Origin: Blastococcus aggregatus
Lineage (GTDB): Bacteria; Actinomycetota; Actinomycetes; Mycobacteriales; Geodermatophilaceae
Reading direction: 5' to 3'
Assembly: GCF_900221005.1 (NCBI RefSeq)
Contig: NZ_OBQI01000002.1
Coordinates: 186,001-250,000 of the forward strand
Length of the DNA stretch: 64,000 nucleotides
Shown here: piece after piece, positions 50,139 to 59,285 of the stretch
Layout of the letters: each line of letters begins with the position of its first letter
How positions within the stretch are numbered: the stretch's first letter is position 1
The notes under the pieces: model-generated
Databases searched by the model: none
The model's input: the letters and a program-made list of their open reading frames with translations, nothing else
What the model was told of the DNA's origin: nothing
Position numbers and translations under genes: made by a program

Positions 50139-50172
50139 TCGAGCGCCGACCCCCTGGGGGACCGGCGCTCGA
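50139..50172 (-). terminator. Terminator after etfA
   Basis: TCGAGCGCCG at 50139-50148 pairs with CGGCGCTCGA at 50163-50172, and the stem continues through CCCC/GGGG with one offset base around CTG. It follows the etfA stop on the minus strand. Confidence 0.75.
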
Positions 50173-50190
50173 CGGGTGGAACGGGTGCTG

Positions 50191-51153
50191 CTACTTGCGA
50201 GCGGTGATCAGCTCGGTCGCCTGCGGGACGACGGTGTTGAGGTCACCGATGACACCGAAGTCGGCGAGCTCGAAGATCGGCGCCTCCGGGTCCTTGTTGA
50301 TGGCGACGATCGTCTTCGACGTCTGCATGCCGGCGCGGTGCTGGATGGCACCGGAGATGCCGACGGCCACGTAGAGCTGCGGCGAGACGGTCTTGCCGGT
50401 CTGCCCGACCTGGAAGCTGTGCGGGTAGAAGCCGGAGTCGACCGCGGCGCGCGAGGCGCCCACGGCGGCACCGAGCGAGTCGGCGAGACCCTCGATGACC
50501 GAGAAGTTCTCGGCGCTGGCGACACCGCGACCACCGGAGACCACGATCGCGGCCTCGGTGAGCTCGGGGCGGCTGCTCTTCTGCTCGACGACCCGGTCGG
50601 TGACCTTGGCGCCCTTGGCGGCGTCCGAGACCGAGACCGAGACGGCCTGCTCGGCGCCCGCGGCCGCAGCCGGCTCCGGGGTGACCGAGTTGCCGCGCAG
50701 CGTGTAGATCGGGGTGCCGGCGGTGACCTTCGAGTGGACGATCACCGATCCGGCGAACGCGACCTGGGTCGCGGTGCCGTCGGCGGCGATCTCGGTGACG
50801 TCGGTCAGGAAACCGCTGCCGATCTTGATCGCCAGACGGGCGGCGATCTCCTTGCCCTCCGGCGAGGAGGGGATGACGACCGCAGCGGGCGACTTCTCCT
50901 GCACCAGCTGGGCGAGCACCTCGGCCTTGGGGGCGACGAGGAACTCGTCGACCTCGGCGGCCTCGGCGACGTAGACGGTGGCCGCGCCGTACTCGGCCAG
51001 CGCGTCCTTGATGCCCGCGGCGGTGCCGGGGGCGGCGATGACGACGGCGGACGGCTCACCGAGCGCACGCGCCGCGGTCAGCGCCTCGAGGGTCGTCTTG
51101 CGGACTCCTCCACCGGCCGGGTTGAGCTCGGCCAGGACCAGGACCTCTGCCAT
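50191..51153 (-). CDS. etfA: Electron transfer flavoprotein, alpha subunit
   Basis: The FAD-binding subunit of ETF, which passes electrons from acyl-CoA and other dehydrogenases to the quinone pool. It has 320 residues. The C-terminal FAD-binding domain is clear: [59 protein letters not shown] and [20 protein letters not shown]. It lies 36 bases after etfB on the same strand; the pair matches Rv3028c-Rv3029c. Confidence 0.97.
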   Translation of the reverse strand: MAEVLVLAELNPAGGGVRKTTLEALTAARALGEPSAVVIAAPGTAAGIKDALAEYGAATVYVAEAAEVDEFLVAPKAEVLAQLVQEKSPAAVVIPSSPEGKEIAARLAIKIGSGFLTDVTEIAADGTATQVAFAGSVIVHSKVTAGTPIYTLRGNSVTPEPAAAAGAEQAVSVSVSDAAKGAKVTDRVVEQKSSRPELTEAAIVVSGGRGVASAENFSVIEGLADSLGAAVGASRAAVDSGFYPHSFQVGQTGKTVSPQLYVAVGISGAIQHRAGMQTSKTIVAINKDPEAPIFELADFGVIGDLNTVVPQATELITARK

Positions 51154-51189
51154 GGGTAGCTTCTCCTCTTCCTTCGATCCGGACCGGGC

Positions 51190-51969
51190 TCAGACGATCT
51201 TCTGGCCGGCGAGGAAGTCGACGAACTTCTGTGCGCCGTCGCCCTCATCGGTGACCTTGACGCCCTCGCCCTTGGGGGGACGGCCGGCGAAGTCGACCAC
51301 CTGCGTGGTGGCGTTGGCCAGGCCGACGGTCGAGGCGTCGACGCCGATGTCGGCCAGCGACTTGGTCTCGACCGGCTTCTTCTTGGCGGCCATGATCCCC
51401 TTGAACGAGGGGTAGCGCGGCTCGTTGATCGTGTCCCAGGTGGAGACGATCGCGGGCAGCGGGGCCTCGACGGCCCAGTAGCCGCCGTCGGTCTGCCGCT
51501 CGATCTTGGCGACGCCGCCGTCCACGGTGAGCTTGCGGGCGCCGGAGAGCTGCGGGAGACCCAGCCGCTCCGCCAGCAGTGCGGGCATGACGCTCATCTG
51601 GCTGTCGGTCGCCTCGGCGCCGCAGATGATGAGGTCGTACTCGAGCTGACCCAGGGCAGCAGCCAGGACGGCGCTGATCTGCACGGCGTCCGAGCCCTTG
51701 ATGGCCTCGTCCGAGATGTGCACCGCCTTGTCGGCGCCCATGGAGAGCGCCTTCCGGATGGCGTCGGTGGCGCTGTCCGGGCCGACGGTCAGCACGGTGA
51801 CCTCTCCGCCCTGGGCCTCCTTGACCACGAGCGCCTCTTCGATGGCGTACTCGTCGATCTCGTTCACGACGTTGTCGGCAGCGGCGCGGGCGACGGTGTT
51901 GTCCGCCGGATCCATCTTGCGCTCGCTCCCGGAATCCGGGACCTGCTTGACCAGAACGACGATGTTCAC
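51190..51969 (-). CDS. etfB: Electron transfer flavoprotein, beta subunit
   Basis: The AMP-binding subunit of ETF (259 residues). Seen: MNIVVLVKQVPDSGSERKMD, EIDEYAIEEALVVKE, ICGAEATDSQMSVMPALLAE (the ADP/AMP-site signature) and the C-terminal EGVKVTDEGDGAQKFVDFLA. GTG start at 51969 with GGAGGT upstream. First of the etfB-etfA pair. The 115 bases upstream should hold the promoter; a CTGACA at 52057-52062 on the minus strand is a possible -35 but I see no convincing -10. Confidence 0.97.
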   Translation of the reverse strand: MNIVVLVKQVPDSGSERKMDPADNTVARAAADNVVNEIDEYAIEEALVVKEAQGGEVTVLTVGPDSATDAIRKALSMGADKAVHISDEAIKGSDAVQISAVLAAALGQLEYDLIICGAEATDSQMSVMPALLAERLGLPQLSGARKLTVDGGVAKIERQTDGGYWAVEAPLPAIVSTWDTINEPRYPSFKGIMAAKKKPVETKSLADIGVDASTVGLANATTQVVDFAGRPPKGEGVKVTDEGDGAQKFVDFLAGQKIV

Positions 51970-52084
51970 GCCAGACCTACCTCCGCGACGGGGTCATGGG
52001 GCGCGGGCAGATAGCCCGCCAGCTCCGACCTTGGAGGTTACTTGCACGTTAAGGCTGTCAGGAACGAGGGCGGGGTGAGCCACG

Positions 52085-53200
52085 TCACGCTCCGTGGCGC
52101 CACGCCCCGCTCGCCGCGAATCGCCGCAGCGTGGCCGCGTGCGGCGCCAGGTCCAGCCCCTGCCCGGCGACCCACTCGTCCGAGTAGTACGTGTGCGCGT
52201 ACCGCTCCCCGCCGTCGCACAGCAGGGTGACCACGCTGCCCGTGCGGCCGGCCGCGACCATCTCGGCCACCAGGGTGAAGGCGCCCCACAGGTTGGTGCC
52301 GGTGGAGCCGCCCGCCCGCCGCCCGGTGACCTCCGCCAGGTGGCGCATGGCAGCCAGCGACGCAGCGTCGGGCACCTGGATCATCCGGTCGACGATCGTC
52401 GGCACGAACGAGGGCTCCACCCGCTGCCGGCCGATCCCCTCGATCCGGGACGGCGTCCCGGTGGTCGCGTCGGGGTCGCCCTCGGCGTACCCCGGGAAGA
52501 AGGCGGAGTTCTCCGGGTCGACGACGGCGAGGCGCGTGGGGTGCCGCCGGTAGCGCAGGTACCGGCCGATGGTCGCGCTCGTCCCGCCGGTGCCGGCGCC
52601 GACCACCACCCACTCGGGCACCGGATGCCGCTCGGCGGCGAGTTGGTCGAAGATCGACTCGGCGATGTTGTTGTTGCCCCGCCAGTCGGTGGCCCGCTCG
52701 GCGAGGGTGAACTGGTCGAGGTAGTGCCCTCCGCACTCGTCGGCGAGCCGGCGGGCCTCGCCGTACATCTCCGCGGCGCGGTCGACGAAGTGGCACCGGC
52801 CGCCGTGGAACTCGATCAGCGCGATCTTCTCGGGGCTGGTCGAGCGCGGCATGACCGCCACGAACGGCAGGCCCAGCATGCGGGCGAAGTAGGCCTCGCT
52901 CACCGCCGTCGACCCGCTGGAGGCCTCCACCACGGGGCTGCCCTCGGTGATCTGGCCCGAGCAGAGCCCGTAGAGGAACAGCGACCGGGCCAGCCGGTGC
53001 TTGAGGCTGCCGGTGGGGTGGGTCGACTCGTCCTTGAGGTACAGGTCCACCCCCCACTCCGGCGGCAGCGGGTAGACCAGCAGGTGCGTGTCGGCGCTGC
53101 GCCGGGCGTCGGCCTCGACCAGGGCGACCGCCCGGTCGACCCAGGCGCGACCCCCCGGGTCGGACCGGTCGACGACGGCGGGGTCCCGGGGAGCGCTCAT
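52085..53200 (-). CDS. Cds1-like L-cysteine desulfhydrase (PLP fold-type II)
   Basis: A 371-residue PLP protein of the cysteine synthase superfamily. The PLP lysine is in [16 protein letters not shown], the substrate loop in [19 protein letters not shown], and the phosphate loop in [17 protein letters not shown]. The [16 protein letters not shown] stretch with the long [18 protein letters not shown] insert resembles M. tuberculosis Cds1 (Rv3684), which releases H2S, pyruvate and ammonia from cysteine; activity here is inferred. I chose the ATG at 53200, because a frame from 53248 would overlap the RGCVC-type gene, whose stop lies 26 bases upstream of the chosen start. Confidence 0.85.
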   Translation of the reverse strand: MSAPRDPAVVDRSDPGGRAWVDRAVALVEADARRSADTHLLVYPLPPEWGVDLYLKDESTHPTGSLKHRLARSLFLYGLCSGQITEGSPVVEASSGSTAVSEAYFARMLGLPFVAVMPRSTSPEKIALIEFHGGRCHFVDRAAEMYGEARRLADECGGHYLDQFTLAERATDWRGNNNIAESIFDQLAAERHPVPEWVVVGAGTGGTSATIGRYLRYRRHPTRLAVVDPENSAFFPGYAEGDPDATTGTPSRIEGIGRQRVEPSFVPTIVDRMIQVPDAASLAAMRHLAEVTGRRAGGSTGTNLWGAFTLVAEMVAAGRTGSVVTLLCDGGERYAHTYYSDEWVAGQGLDLAPHAATLRRFAASGAWRHGA

Positions 53201-53226
53201 CCCCGGATGATCCCGTACCGCGTCGG

Positions 53227-53391
53227 TCAGGACGGAGGGCAGGCGCATCCTCGCGGCAGGTCGCCGGCCTGGGTCGCGCGGCAGAACCGCAGCGAGATCG
53301 CGTCGTGGGCGCTGAGCGGGTGCGGGCAGTTCCCGCAGGCGTCGGCGGGTGCGTGCTCGACGGTGGGCGTGGCGGACGGTGCGGAGGTCAT
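53227..53391 (-). CDS. RGCVC-family small cysteine-rich protein
   Basis: A 54-codon frame (ATG at 53391) encoding a protein with a [19 protein letters not shown] segment and a C-terminal RGCACPPS. This is the pattern of the RGCVC family of short actinobacterial proteins (C-x-x-C, HDxIxxRFC, then RGC-x-C), here with Ala for Val. The paired cysteines and histidines suggest metal or cluster binding; no function is known to me. It lies 26 bases upstream of the Cds1-like gene on the same strand and is probably co-transcribed with it. Confidence 0.8.
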   Translation of the reverse strand: MTSAPSATPTVEHAPADACGNCPHPLSAHDAISLRFCRATQAGDLPRGCACPPS

Positions 53392-53493
53392 GAGGAACCT
53401 GACTGGGCCGGACGACCGGCCCGCGGTGTTCTCCTGGACCTGGCAGCGGCGGCGGGCAGCCGGTGCGCGAGGAGACCCAGGACGCCCCGGACG

Positions 53494-54570
53494 CTACTCC
53501 TGCGGCACCACCAGCACCGGCCGCTCGGCGGGCACGACCGACACCGCCGCCCCCGGGGTGAGGTGCTGGCTGTCGGCGCTCGCGAGGTCCGCCCGCACCT
53601 CGACGCCGCCGGGCAGCGCGACCAGCAGCCGGGTGCTCGCGCCGGAGAAGGTGCGGGTGACGACGCGCCCCGGGCCACCGGCGGAGACCACCAGCGCCTC
53701 GGGCCGGACCAGCGCCTCGACCGGCCCGGCCGGGGTGGCCCCGGCGACCGGCCGACGTACGCCCAGCAGCTCGACCGCGCCGTCCGCCAGCGTCGCCGGA
53801 AGCCGGTTCATCGTGCCGACGAACTCGGCGACGAACGCCGTCGCCGGGCGCTCGTAGAGCTCGTCGGGGCTGGCGACCTGCTCCAGCCGTCCGGCCCGCA
53901 TCACGCCGACCCGGTCGGCCACCGACAAAGCCTCGGCCTGGTCGTGGGTGACGAAGACGGTGGTGATGCCGAGCTCCAGCTGGATGCGGCGGATCTCCTC
54001 GCGCAGCTGCACGCGGACCTGCGCGTCCAGCGCCGAGAGCGGCTCGTCCAGCAGCAGCACCTTCGGGGCCACCGCCAGCGCGCGTGCCAACGCCACCCGC
54101 TGCTGCTGGCCGCCGGAGAGCTGGTGGGGATACCGGTCGCGGCGGTCGGCGAGGCCGACCAGCTCGAGCAGCTCGGCGGCGCGGCTGCGCTGCTCGGCGC
54201 CGCTCCGGCGGCGCACCCGCAGCCCGAAGGCGACGTTCTCGGCGACGGTCAGGTTCGGGAACAGGGAGTAGGCCTGGAACACCATGCCCATGTCCCGCTT
54301 GTTCGCCGGCGTCCCGGTGACGTCGCGGCCGTCGAGGAGCACCCGGCCGGCGTCGGGCCGGTCGAACCCGGCGATGGCCCGCAGCGCGGTCGTCTTGCCG
54401 CAGCCGGAGGGGCCCAGCAGGGCGAGGAACTCACCGCCGACGATCTCCAGGTCCAGGCCGTCGAGGGCGACGACCGAGCCGTACCGGCGGGTCAGCCCCT
54501 CGAGCCGGATGGGCACGCCGGGACGGGCGTCCGGGGCCGCGTCCGCGGTCCGCGGCGAGACGGCGGTCAT
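53494..54570 (-). CDS. ABC importer ATPase (PotA/FbpC type)
   Basis: ATP-binding subunit of a periplasmic-binding-protein-dependent importer. The 358 residues show Walker [18 protein letters not shown]-loop [13 protein letters not shown], signature [18 protein letters not shown], Walker [17 protein letters not shown] and H-loop [10 protein letters not shown], then a C-terminal TOBE-like domain (from about 270). That arrangement belongs to the polyamine / iron(III) / phosphonate / sulfate group. The ATG at 54570 overlaps the upstream permease stop as ATGA. Last gene of the importer operon. Confidence 0.93.
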   Translation of the reverse strand: MTAVSPRTADAAPDARPGVPIRLEGLTRRYGSVVALDGLDLEIVGGEFLALLGPSGCGKTTALRAIAGFDRPDAGRVLLDGRDVTGTPANKRDMGMVFQAYSLFPNLTVAENVAFGLRVRRRSGAEQRSRAAELLELVGLADRRDRYPHQLSGGQQQRVALARALAVAPKVLLLDEPLSALDAQVRVQLREEIRRIQLELGITTVFVTHDQAEALSVADRVGVMRAGRLEQVASPDELYERPATAFVAEFVGTMNRLPATLADGAVELLGVRRPVAGATPAGPVEALVRPEALVVSAGGPGRVVTRTFSGASTRLLVALPGGVEVRADLASADSQHLTPGAAVSVVPAERPVLVVPQE

Positions 54571-55451
54571 GCGCTCTCCTTCGTGCCGCGCCGGCGGTCC
54601 AGCGCGGAGATCATCAGCAGCAGCATCCAGGTGACGACCAGCGAGAGCACCGAGACCGCCACCGACAGCTGCGGCGCCGAGCCCGAGATCCGCAGGATCC
54701 AGGTCGGGAAGGTCTCGAACCCGAGGATGTTGGCGAACGTGAACTCGCCCAGCACGAGGGCGAGGGTGAGGAACGCGGCGTTGAGCACCGAGGTGCGCAG
54801 CACCGGCAGGACCACCGAGACCAGCACCCGCGGCCAGGAGGCGCCCAGGTTGCGCGCGGCCTCGGTCAGCGTGCGCAGGTCCGCCCCGCGGACGCCGGAG
54901 TCCAGCGCGCGGTAGACGAACGGCAGCGCCAGCACGACGTAGGCGAAGACCAGGATCCAGGGCAGGTCGGGTTCCTGGATGGCGAAGAACGCCTCGGCGA
55001 GCCAGGTGTCGAGGAAGTAGTCCGGCGCCCAGGACAGCACGCTGCGCACGCCCACCACGAGGGCGATCGGCGGCACGACCAGCGGCATCAGGGTGAGCAG
55101 CTCGACCGTCGTCCGCAGGCGGGGCAGCCGCAGGTCCACCAGGACGACGGTCGGCACCATGAGCGCGAGCGCGATGAGCACGGTCAGCCCGGCCAGGACG
55201 AGCGAGCGGGTGAAGGACTCGGCGAAGCCGTCGGCGCCCGGGATGCCGGTGTAGTGCTCGGCGGTGAACTCCCCGGTCCCGCGGTTGCGCACGGTGAACC
55301 ACACCGACGCCGCGATCGGCACCAGGAAGTACAGCCCCAGCAGGCCGAGGACGGCGAACCGCCACGCGCCGCCGCCCCGTCGTCCGGGCCGGGCCGGGGT
55401 CTCGGGTGCCACTCCCCCGGCGCCGGCGATACCCTCGGCGAGCGCCGTCAT
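54567..55451 (-). CDS. ABC importer permease 2 (PotC-like)
   Basis: A 294-residue membrane protein with six or seven helices and the binding-protein-dependent permease loop [20 protein letters not shown] (E-A-A-x3-G-x9-I/V-x-L-P). The N-terminal 30 residues are a Gly/Pro/Arg-rich cytoplasmic tail. The ATG at 55451 overlaps the stop of permease 1 as ATGA. It pairs with permease 1 to form the membrane channel. Confidence 0.92.
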   Translation of the reverse strand: MTALAEGIAGAGGVAPETPARPGRRGGGAWRFAVLGLLGLYFLVPIAASVWFTVRNRGTGEFTAEHYTGIPGADGFAESFTRSLVLAGLTVLIALALMVPTVVLVDLRLPRLRTTVELLTLMPLVVPPIALVVGVRSVLSWAPDYFLDTWLAEAFFAIQEPDLPWILVFAYVVLALPFVYRALDSGVRGADLRTLTEAARNLGASWPRVLVSVVLPVLRTSVLNAAFLTLALVLGEFTFANILGFETFPTWILRISGSAPQLSVAVSVLSLVVTWMLLLMISALDRRRGTKESA

Positions 55452-56296
55452 GCCAGCCACCGCTGGGTGCGCCGCTGGACCCAGGCGTAGAACGCCATGA
55501 CCAGGCCGACGACGACGACCATGCCCAGGGCCAGTGCCTTGCCCAGGTTCTCCGCGCCGACGACGACGTTGCTCGACAGCGCGTCGGCGATCTGCAGGGT
55601 GACCAGCGGGACGCTGCTGCCGACGAGCGCCTTGGCGGTCGCGTAGGCGGCGAACGCGGAGGCGAACAGCAGCATCGTGGCGCCGAGCACGGGCGGCAGG
55701 AGCACCGGCCCGCCGACGTGCCGCCAGTACTGCCAGCCGCTGGCGCCGAGGTTGTCCGCCGCCTCCCGCCACTGCGGGCGCAGCGCCTCGAGCGCCGGGA
55801 TGATCGTGAGGACCATCAGCGGCACGAGGAAGTAGAGGTAGACCAGGGCCAGGCCGGTCATCGAGTACAGCGAGAAGCCGCCCAGCCCGATGCCGAGGGT
55901 GTCCTGGAGCATCGCGGTGACCACGCCCTGGCTGCCGATGGTGGCGATGAAGGCGAAGGCGAGCGGGATGCCACCGAAGTTGGCGAGCACCCCGGAGGCG
56001 GTGAGGACCAGCCGGCGCAGCAGCAGCCCGCGGCGGGCCCGCAGGATGGCCACGGCCAGCGCCAGACCGAGCACGGCCGACAGCACCGCGGTGATCAGCG
56101 AGAGCTGCAGGCTGCCCAGGTAGGCGCGGCGGTAGACCCCGCCGGTGATGGTGGTGATCGAGTCGGTGGACCAGGTCTCCTCGAAGGTGACCGGGTCGGT
56201 CGCGCGGAACGCCTCGACCCCGAGCACCCCGATGGGGAGCAGCAGGAACACCGCCACGTACAGGAAGAACGGCGCCGTCCCCAGCGCCGTCAGCAC
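55448..56296 (-). CDS. ABC importer permease 1 (PotB-like)
   Basis: A permease of 282 residues from the GTG at 56296 (VLTALGTAPFFLYVAVFLLL), with six helices and the loop EAADNLGASGWQYWRHVGGP, a variant of the EAA motif. The frame is open further upstream, but the only start-like codon that would touch the binding-protein gene is a CTG at 56359 (CTGA overlap). Every other junction in this operon is a 4-base overlap, so CTG initiation, adding 21 residues (LSTSAADAPAPAPRRGG...), is a real alternative. Confidence 0.88.
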   Translation of the reverse strand: MLTALGTAPFFLYVAVFLLLPIGVLGVEAFRATDPVTFEETWSTDSITTITGGVYRRAYLGSLQLSLITAVLSAVLGLALAVAILRARRGLLLRRLVLTASGVLANFGGIPLAFAFIATIGSQGVVTAMLQDTLGIGLGGFSLYSMTGLALVYLYFLVPLMVLTIIPALEALRPQWREAADNLGASGWQYWRHVGGPVLLPPVLGATMLLFASAFAAYATAKALVGSSVPLVTLQIADALSSNVVVGAENLGKALALGMVVVVGLVMAFYAWVQRRTQRWLA

Positions 56297-56355
56297 GCGC
56301 CCGCGCCGGCCCCCACGACGGGGGGCCGGCGCGGGCGCGTCCGCTGCTGACGTAC

Positions 56356-57498
56356 TCAGCCGGACATCTCCTCGTTCCAGCGGGACGTGACGACCTCCTT
56401 GGCGGCGGCCTCCTGCTCCTCGCTCGGGAAGTCGGCCTCGCCCTCGACCTCGGGGAGCGCACTGCGCGCCGCCTCGTCGGCGGTGCCCGCGGCCTCCATC
56501 TTCGGGAGCCGGACCGGGCGGGCGCCGCCCTCCAGCCAGATGTTCTGGCCCTCGTCGCTGTAGAGGAACTCCTGCCACAGCCGGGCCGCGGCGGGGTGCG
56601 GGGCGAACTTGCTGATCGCCTGGCTGTAGTAGCCGCCCATCAGCCCGTCGGAGGGCACGTGGACCTCCCACGTGGACCCGGCGGCCTCCAGCTCGTCGGT
56701 CTGCGCGGCGTTCACGTAGTCCCAGTCGAGCGAGATGGGGGTCTCACCGGCGAGCACGGTGGCCGGCGTCGACTCGACGGGGTTGAAGTTGCCGCCGGCC
56801 TTGAGGTCGACGAAGAAGTCGATGCCCGGGCCGATGTCGTCGAGGTCGCCGCCGTTGGCCAGCGCGGCGGCCCAGACACCGGCGAAGGCGGCCTGCGCCT
56901 GCGTCGGGTTGCCGTTGAGCGCGACCTGACCGGCGTAGCGCGGGTCGGCCAGCTCCTTCATCGTCGTCGGGCACACCTCGACGATCGTGGCGTTGCAGCC
57001 GATCGACAGGTAGCCGCCGTAGTCGTTGTACCAGTGGCCGTCGGGGTCCTTCTGGTCCTCGGGGATGTCCTCCCAGGTCTCCACCTGGTACGGGACGGTG
57101 AGGTCCTGCGCCTTCGCCTGGCGGGCGAAGGAGAGCCCGAGGTCGAGCACGTCGGGGGCCCGGTCCTGGCCGCGCTGGCTGGTGACGGCGTTGAGCTCGT
57201 CCTGGCTGGAGCCGTCGGGGCTGGCGCTGTTGATCTCGATGTCGTACTTCTCGCTGAAGGTCTCGAGCATCTCGCCGTAGTTGGCCCAGTCCGGCGGCAG
57301 CGCGATGACGTTGAGCTCGCCCTCGGCCTGCGCGGCCTCGACGAGCGCGTCCATCCCGCCGCCGTCCTCGACGGAGGTGGCGGTGGCCCAGTCCGAGCCG
57401 CTGCCACCGCCGGAGTCGCCGTCGTCCGAACCGCAGGCGGTCAGGGTGAGTCCCGCGGTCACGACCGCGACCGCGGTCCGCAGGGTGCTTCGTCGCAC
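56356..57498 (-). CDS. ABC importer substrate-binding lipoprotein
   Basis: A 380-residue exported lipoprotein: signal peptide VRRSTLRTAVAVVTAGLTLT ending in lipobox LTAC, a Gly/Ser/Asp-rich linker, then a solute-binding domain of the family that includes PotD, FbpA and 2-aminoethylphosphonate binders (VIALPPDWANYGEMLETF, PDVLDLGLSFARQAKA, TPISLDWDYVNAAQT). Aspartate/tryptophan-rich pocket residues resemble polyamine binders, but the ligand cannot be fixed from sequence. The GTG at 57498 has AGGAGG five bases upstream. First gene of the four-gene importer operon. Confidence 0.92.
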   Translation of the reverse strand: MRRSTLRTAVAVVTAGLTLTACGSDDGDSGGGSGSDWATATSVEDGGGMDALVEAAQAEGELNVIALPPDWANYGEMLETFSEKYDIEINSASPDGSSQDELNAVTSQRGQDRAPDVLDLGLSFARQAKAQDLTVPYQVETWEDIPEDQKDPDGHWYNDYGGYLSIGCNATIVEVCPTTMKELADPRYAGQVALNGNPTQAQAAFAGVWAAALANGGDLDDIGPGIDFFVDLKAGGNFNPVESTPATVLAGETPISLDWDYVNAAQTDELEAAGSTWEVHVPSDGLMGGYYSQAISKFAPHPAAARLWQEFLYSDEGQNIWLEGGARPVRLPKMEAAGTADEAARSALPEVEGEADFPSEEQEAAAKEVVTSRWNEEMSG

Positions 57499-57611
57499 GT
57501 GTCCTCCTGGTGTGGTGCCGTCGCGCCCGGATCCCTCTGACCCCGGCACCGACGGCCTGGCGCATTGTGACCGACCGGACCGCCCGCCCGCGCCGAACGG
57601 CGCGTGAACCC

Positions 57612-58400
57612 TCAGCGTCCGGTGAACTCCGCCTTGCCCGGGCCGCTCTCCAGGAACGAGCGCATGCCGGTCGCCTGGTCCTCGGTGTCGAACAGCTCGG
57701 CGAACAGCCGGCTCTCCAGCGCCAGACCCTCGTCGATGGGCAGCTCGAGCCCCTCGTCGATGGCGCGCTTGGCCGCGGCCAGGGCCAGCGGCGGGCCGGC
57801 GGCGAACTTGCGCGCCATGGCGAGCGCGGTCTCGTAGACCTCGGCGTCGGGGACGACGGCGTCGGCCAGCCCGATCTCCAGGGCCTCCTCGGCGCCGACG
57901 TGCCGGCCGGTGAACACGAGGTCCTTGGCCTTGGCCGGGCCGACCAGGCGGGCCAGCCGCTGGGTGCCGCCGGCGCCGGGGATGACGCCGAGCTGGATCT
58001 CCGGCTGGCCGATCTTCGCGCGGCTGCCGAGCACCCGGAAGTCGGCGCACAGCGCCAGCTCGTAGCCGCCGCCGAGCGCGTACCCGGTGATCGCGGCGAT
58101 GACCGGCTTGGGCAGCCGGGCGACGGTGCGGAAGGAGTCCTGCAGCTCGCGGCCCCAGGCCTGCATGCCCGTGCCGTCCAGCTGGGACATGGCCTTGATG
58201 TCGGCGCCGGCGGCGAACACCCGCTCCCCGCCGTAGATCACGACCGCGCGCACGTCGGCGCGCTCGCCCGCCTCGATCGCCGCGGCGCGCACCTCGAGGT
58301 GCAGCTGCTCGTCGATCGCGTTCATCTTCGGCCGGTCGAGGCGGATCGTGCCCACCCCGTCCTCCACCTGCAGGGTCACGAACTCCGGGGTCTGCGCCAT
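57612..58400 (-). CDS. Enoyl-CoA hydratase/isomerase family protein
   Basis: A 262-residue crotonase-fold enzyme. Oxyanion-hole segments are [10 protein letters not shown] and [17 protein letters not shown], and the second catalytic glutamate region is [19 protein letters not shown]; the first glutamate position is in the GGGYELAL segment. These fit a true enoyl-CoA hydratase of fatty-acid beta-oxidation. The ETF genes are nearby but not contiguous. Its stop lies 113 bases from the importer operon start, and the next gene upstream on the same strand (ABC ATPase) ends nine bases before its ATG, so those two are probably one unit. Confidence 0.93.
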   Translation of the reverse strand: MAQTPEFVTLQVEDGVGTIRLDRPKMNAIDEQLHLEVRAAAIEAGERADVRAVVIYGGERVFAAGADIKAMSQLDGTGMQAWGRELQDSFRTVARLPKPVIAAITGYALGGGYELALCADFRVLGSRAKIGQPEIQLGVIPGAGGTQRLARLVGPAKAKDLVFTGRHVGAEEALEIGLADAVVPDAEVYETALAMARKFAAGPPLALAAAKRAIDEGLELPIDEGLALESRLFAELFDTEDQATGMRSFLESGPGKAEFTGR

Positions 58401-58409
58401 GGCCGCACC

Positions 58410-59216
58410 TTAGCGAGCGCTGCGCGCGGTGAAGCGGCCGTCGGTGCGGGTCAGCTCCAGCGGGAGCCCGAAGGTGTCCGACAGGTTCCCGGCGGTCAGC
58501 ACGTCGTCGACCGCGCCGGAGGCGACGATCTCCCCGCCGCGCAGCAGCAGGGCGTGGGTGTAGCCGGGCGGGATCTCCTCGACGTGGTGGGTGACCAGCA
58601 CCTGCGCCGGTGCGTACAGGTAGCGGGCGAGGTCGGAGAGCCGGGAGACCAGGTCCTCCCGGCCACCCAGGTCCAGGCCGGCACCCGGCTCGTCGAGCAG
58701 CAGCAGCTCCGGGTCGGGCATGAGCGCGCGGGCGATCTGGGTCCGCTTGCGCTCGCCCTCGCTGAGCGTCCCGAATGCCCGGTGCGCGAACTGGGCCACG
58801 CCCCACTGCTCCATGAGCATCCCGGCACGGGTCAGGTCGTGGACGTCGTAGCGCTCCCGCCACCGGCCGACGACGGCGTACCCCGCCGAGACGACGACGT
58901 CGCCCGTCTTCTCCGACGGCGCGATCCGCTGGGTGAGCGCCGCGCTGGTCAGCCCGATGCGGGGGCGCAGCTCGAAGACGTCGACGGCGCCGAGCGTCTC
59001 GCCGAGCAGCCGCACCTCGCCGTGGGTGGGGTGCAGGAGCGCCCCGGCGAGCTGGAGCAGCGTCGTCTTCCCCGCTCCGTTGGGCCCCAGCAGCACCCAG
59101 CGCTCGTCGGCCTCCACACGCCAGTCGACGCCGCGCAGCAGGTAGGTCTCCCCGCGCACGACGTCGACCCCGGTCATCCGTACGACGGCCCCGTCAGAGG
59201 CGTCTGAGCTCGACAC
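58410..59216 (-). CDS. ABC transporter ATP-binding protein
   Basis: A 268-residue ABC ATPase: Walker A LLGPNGAGKTTLLQLAGALL, signature GTLSEGERKRTQIARALM (LSEGE variant), Walker B ELLLLDEPGAGLDLGG, H-loop VLVTHHVEEIPPGYTHALLL. The HHVEEIPP motif is typical of ModF/YlmA-type ATPases found without a permease gene. No permease is adjacent here, so its partner or non-transport role is unknown. I chose the GTG at 59216. It is divergent from glgX (69-base gap). Confidence 0.88.
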   Translation of the reverse strand: MSSSDASDGAVVRMTGVDVVRGETYLLRGVDWRVEADERWVLLGPNGAGKTTLLQLAGALLHPTHGEVRLLGETLGAVDVFELRPRIGLTSAALTQRIAPSEKTGDVVVSAGYAVVGRWRERYDVHDLTRAGMLMEQWGVAQFAHRAFGTLSEGERKRTQIARALMPDPELLLLDEPGAGLDLGGREDLVSRLSDLARYLYAPAQVLVTHHVEEIPPGYTHALLLRGGEIVASGAVDDVLTAGNLSDTFGLPLELTRTDGRFTARSAR

Positions 59217-59285
59217 GCCCCCATCCAACCAACCTCGCGCATGCCACCTGCACCCCCACACCCCCGGAGTTGGCACCATCACCGC

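Noticed and set aside
53201-53248. Longer N-terminus for the Cds1-like protein
   Set aside because: It would overlap the RGCVC-type gene and adds residues not seen in this family; the ATG at 53200 fits better.
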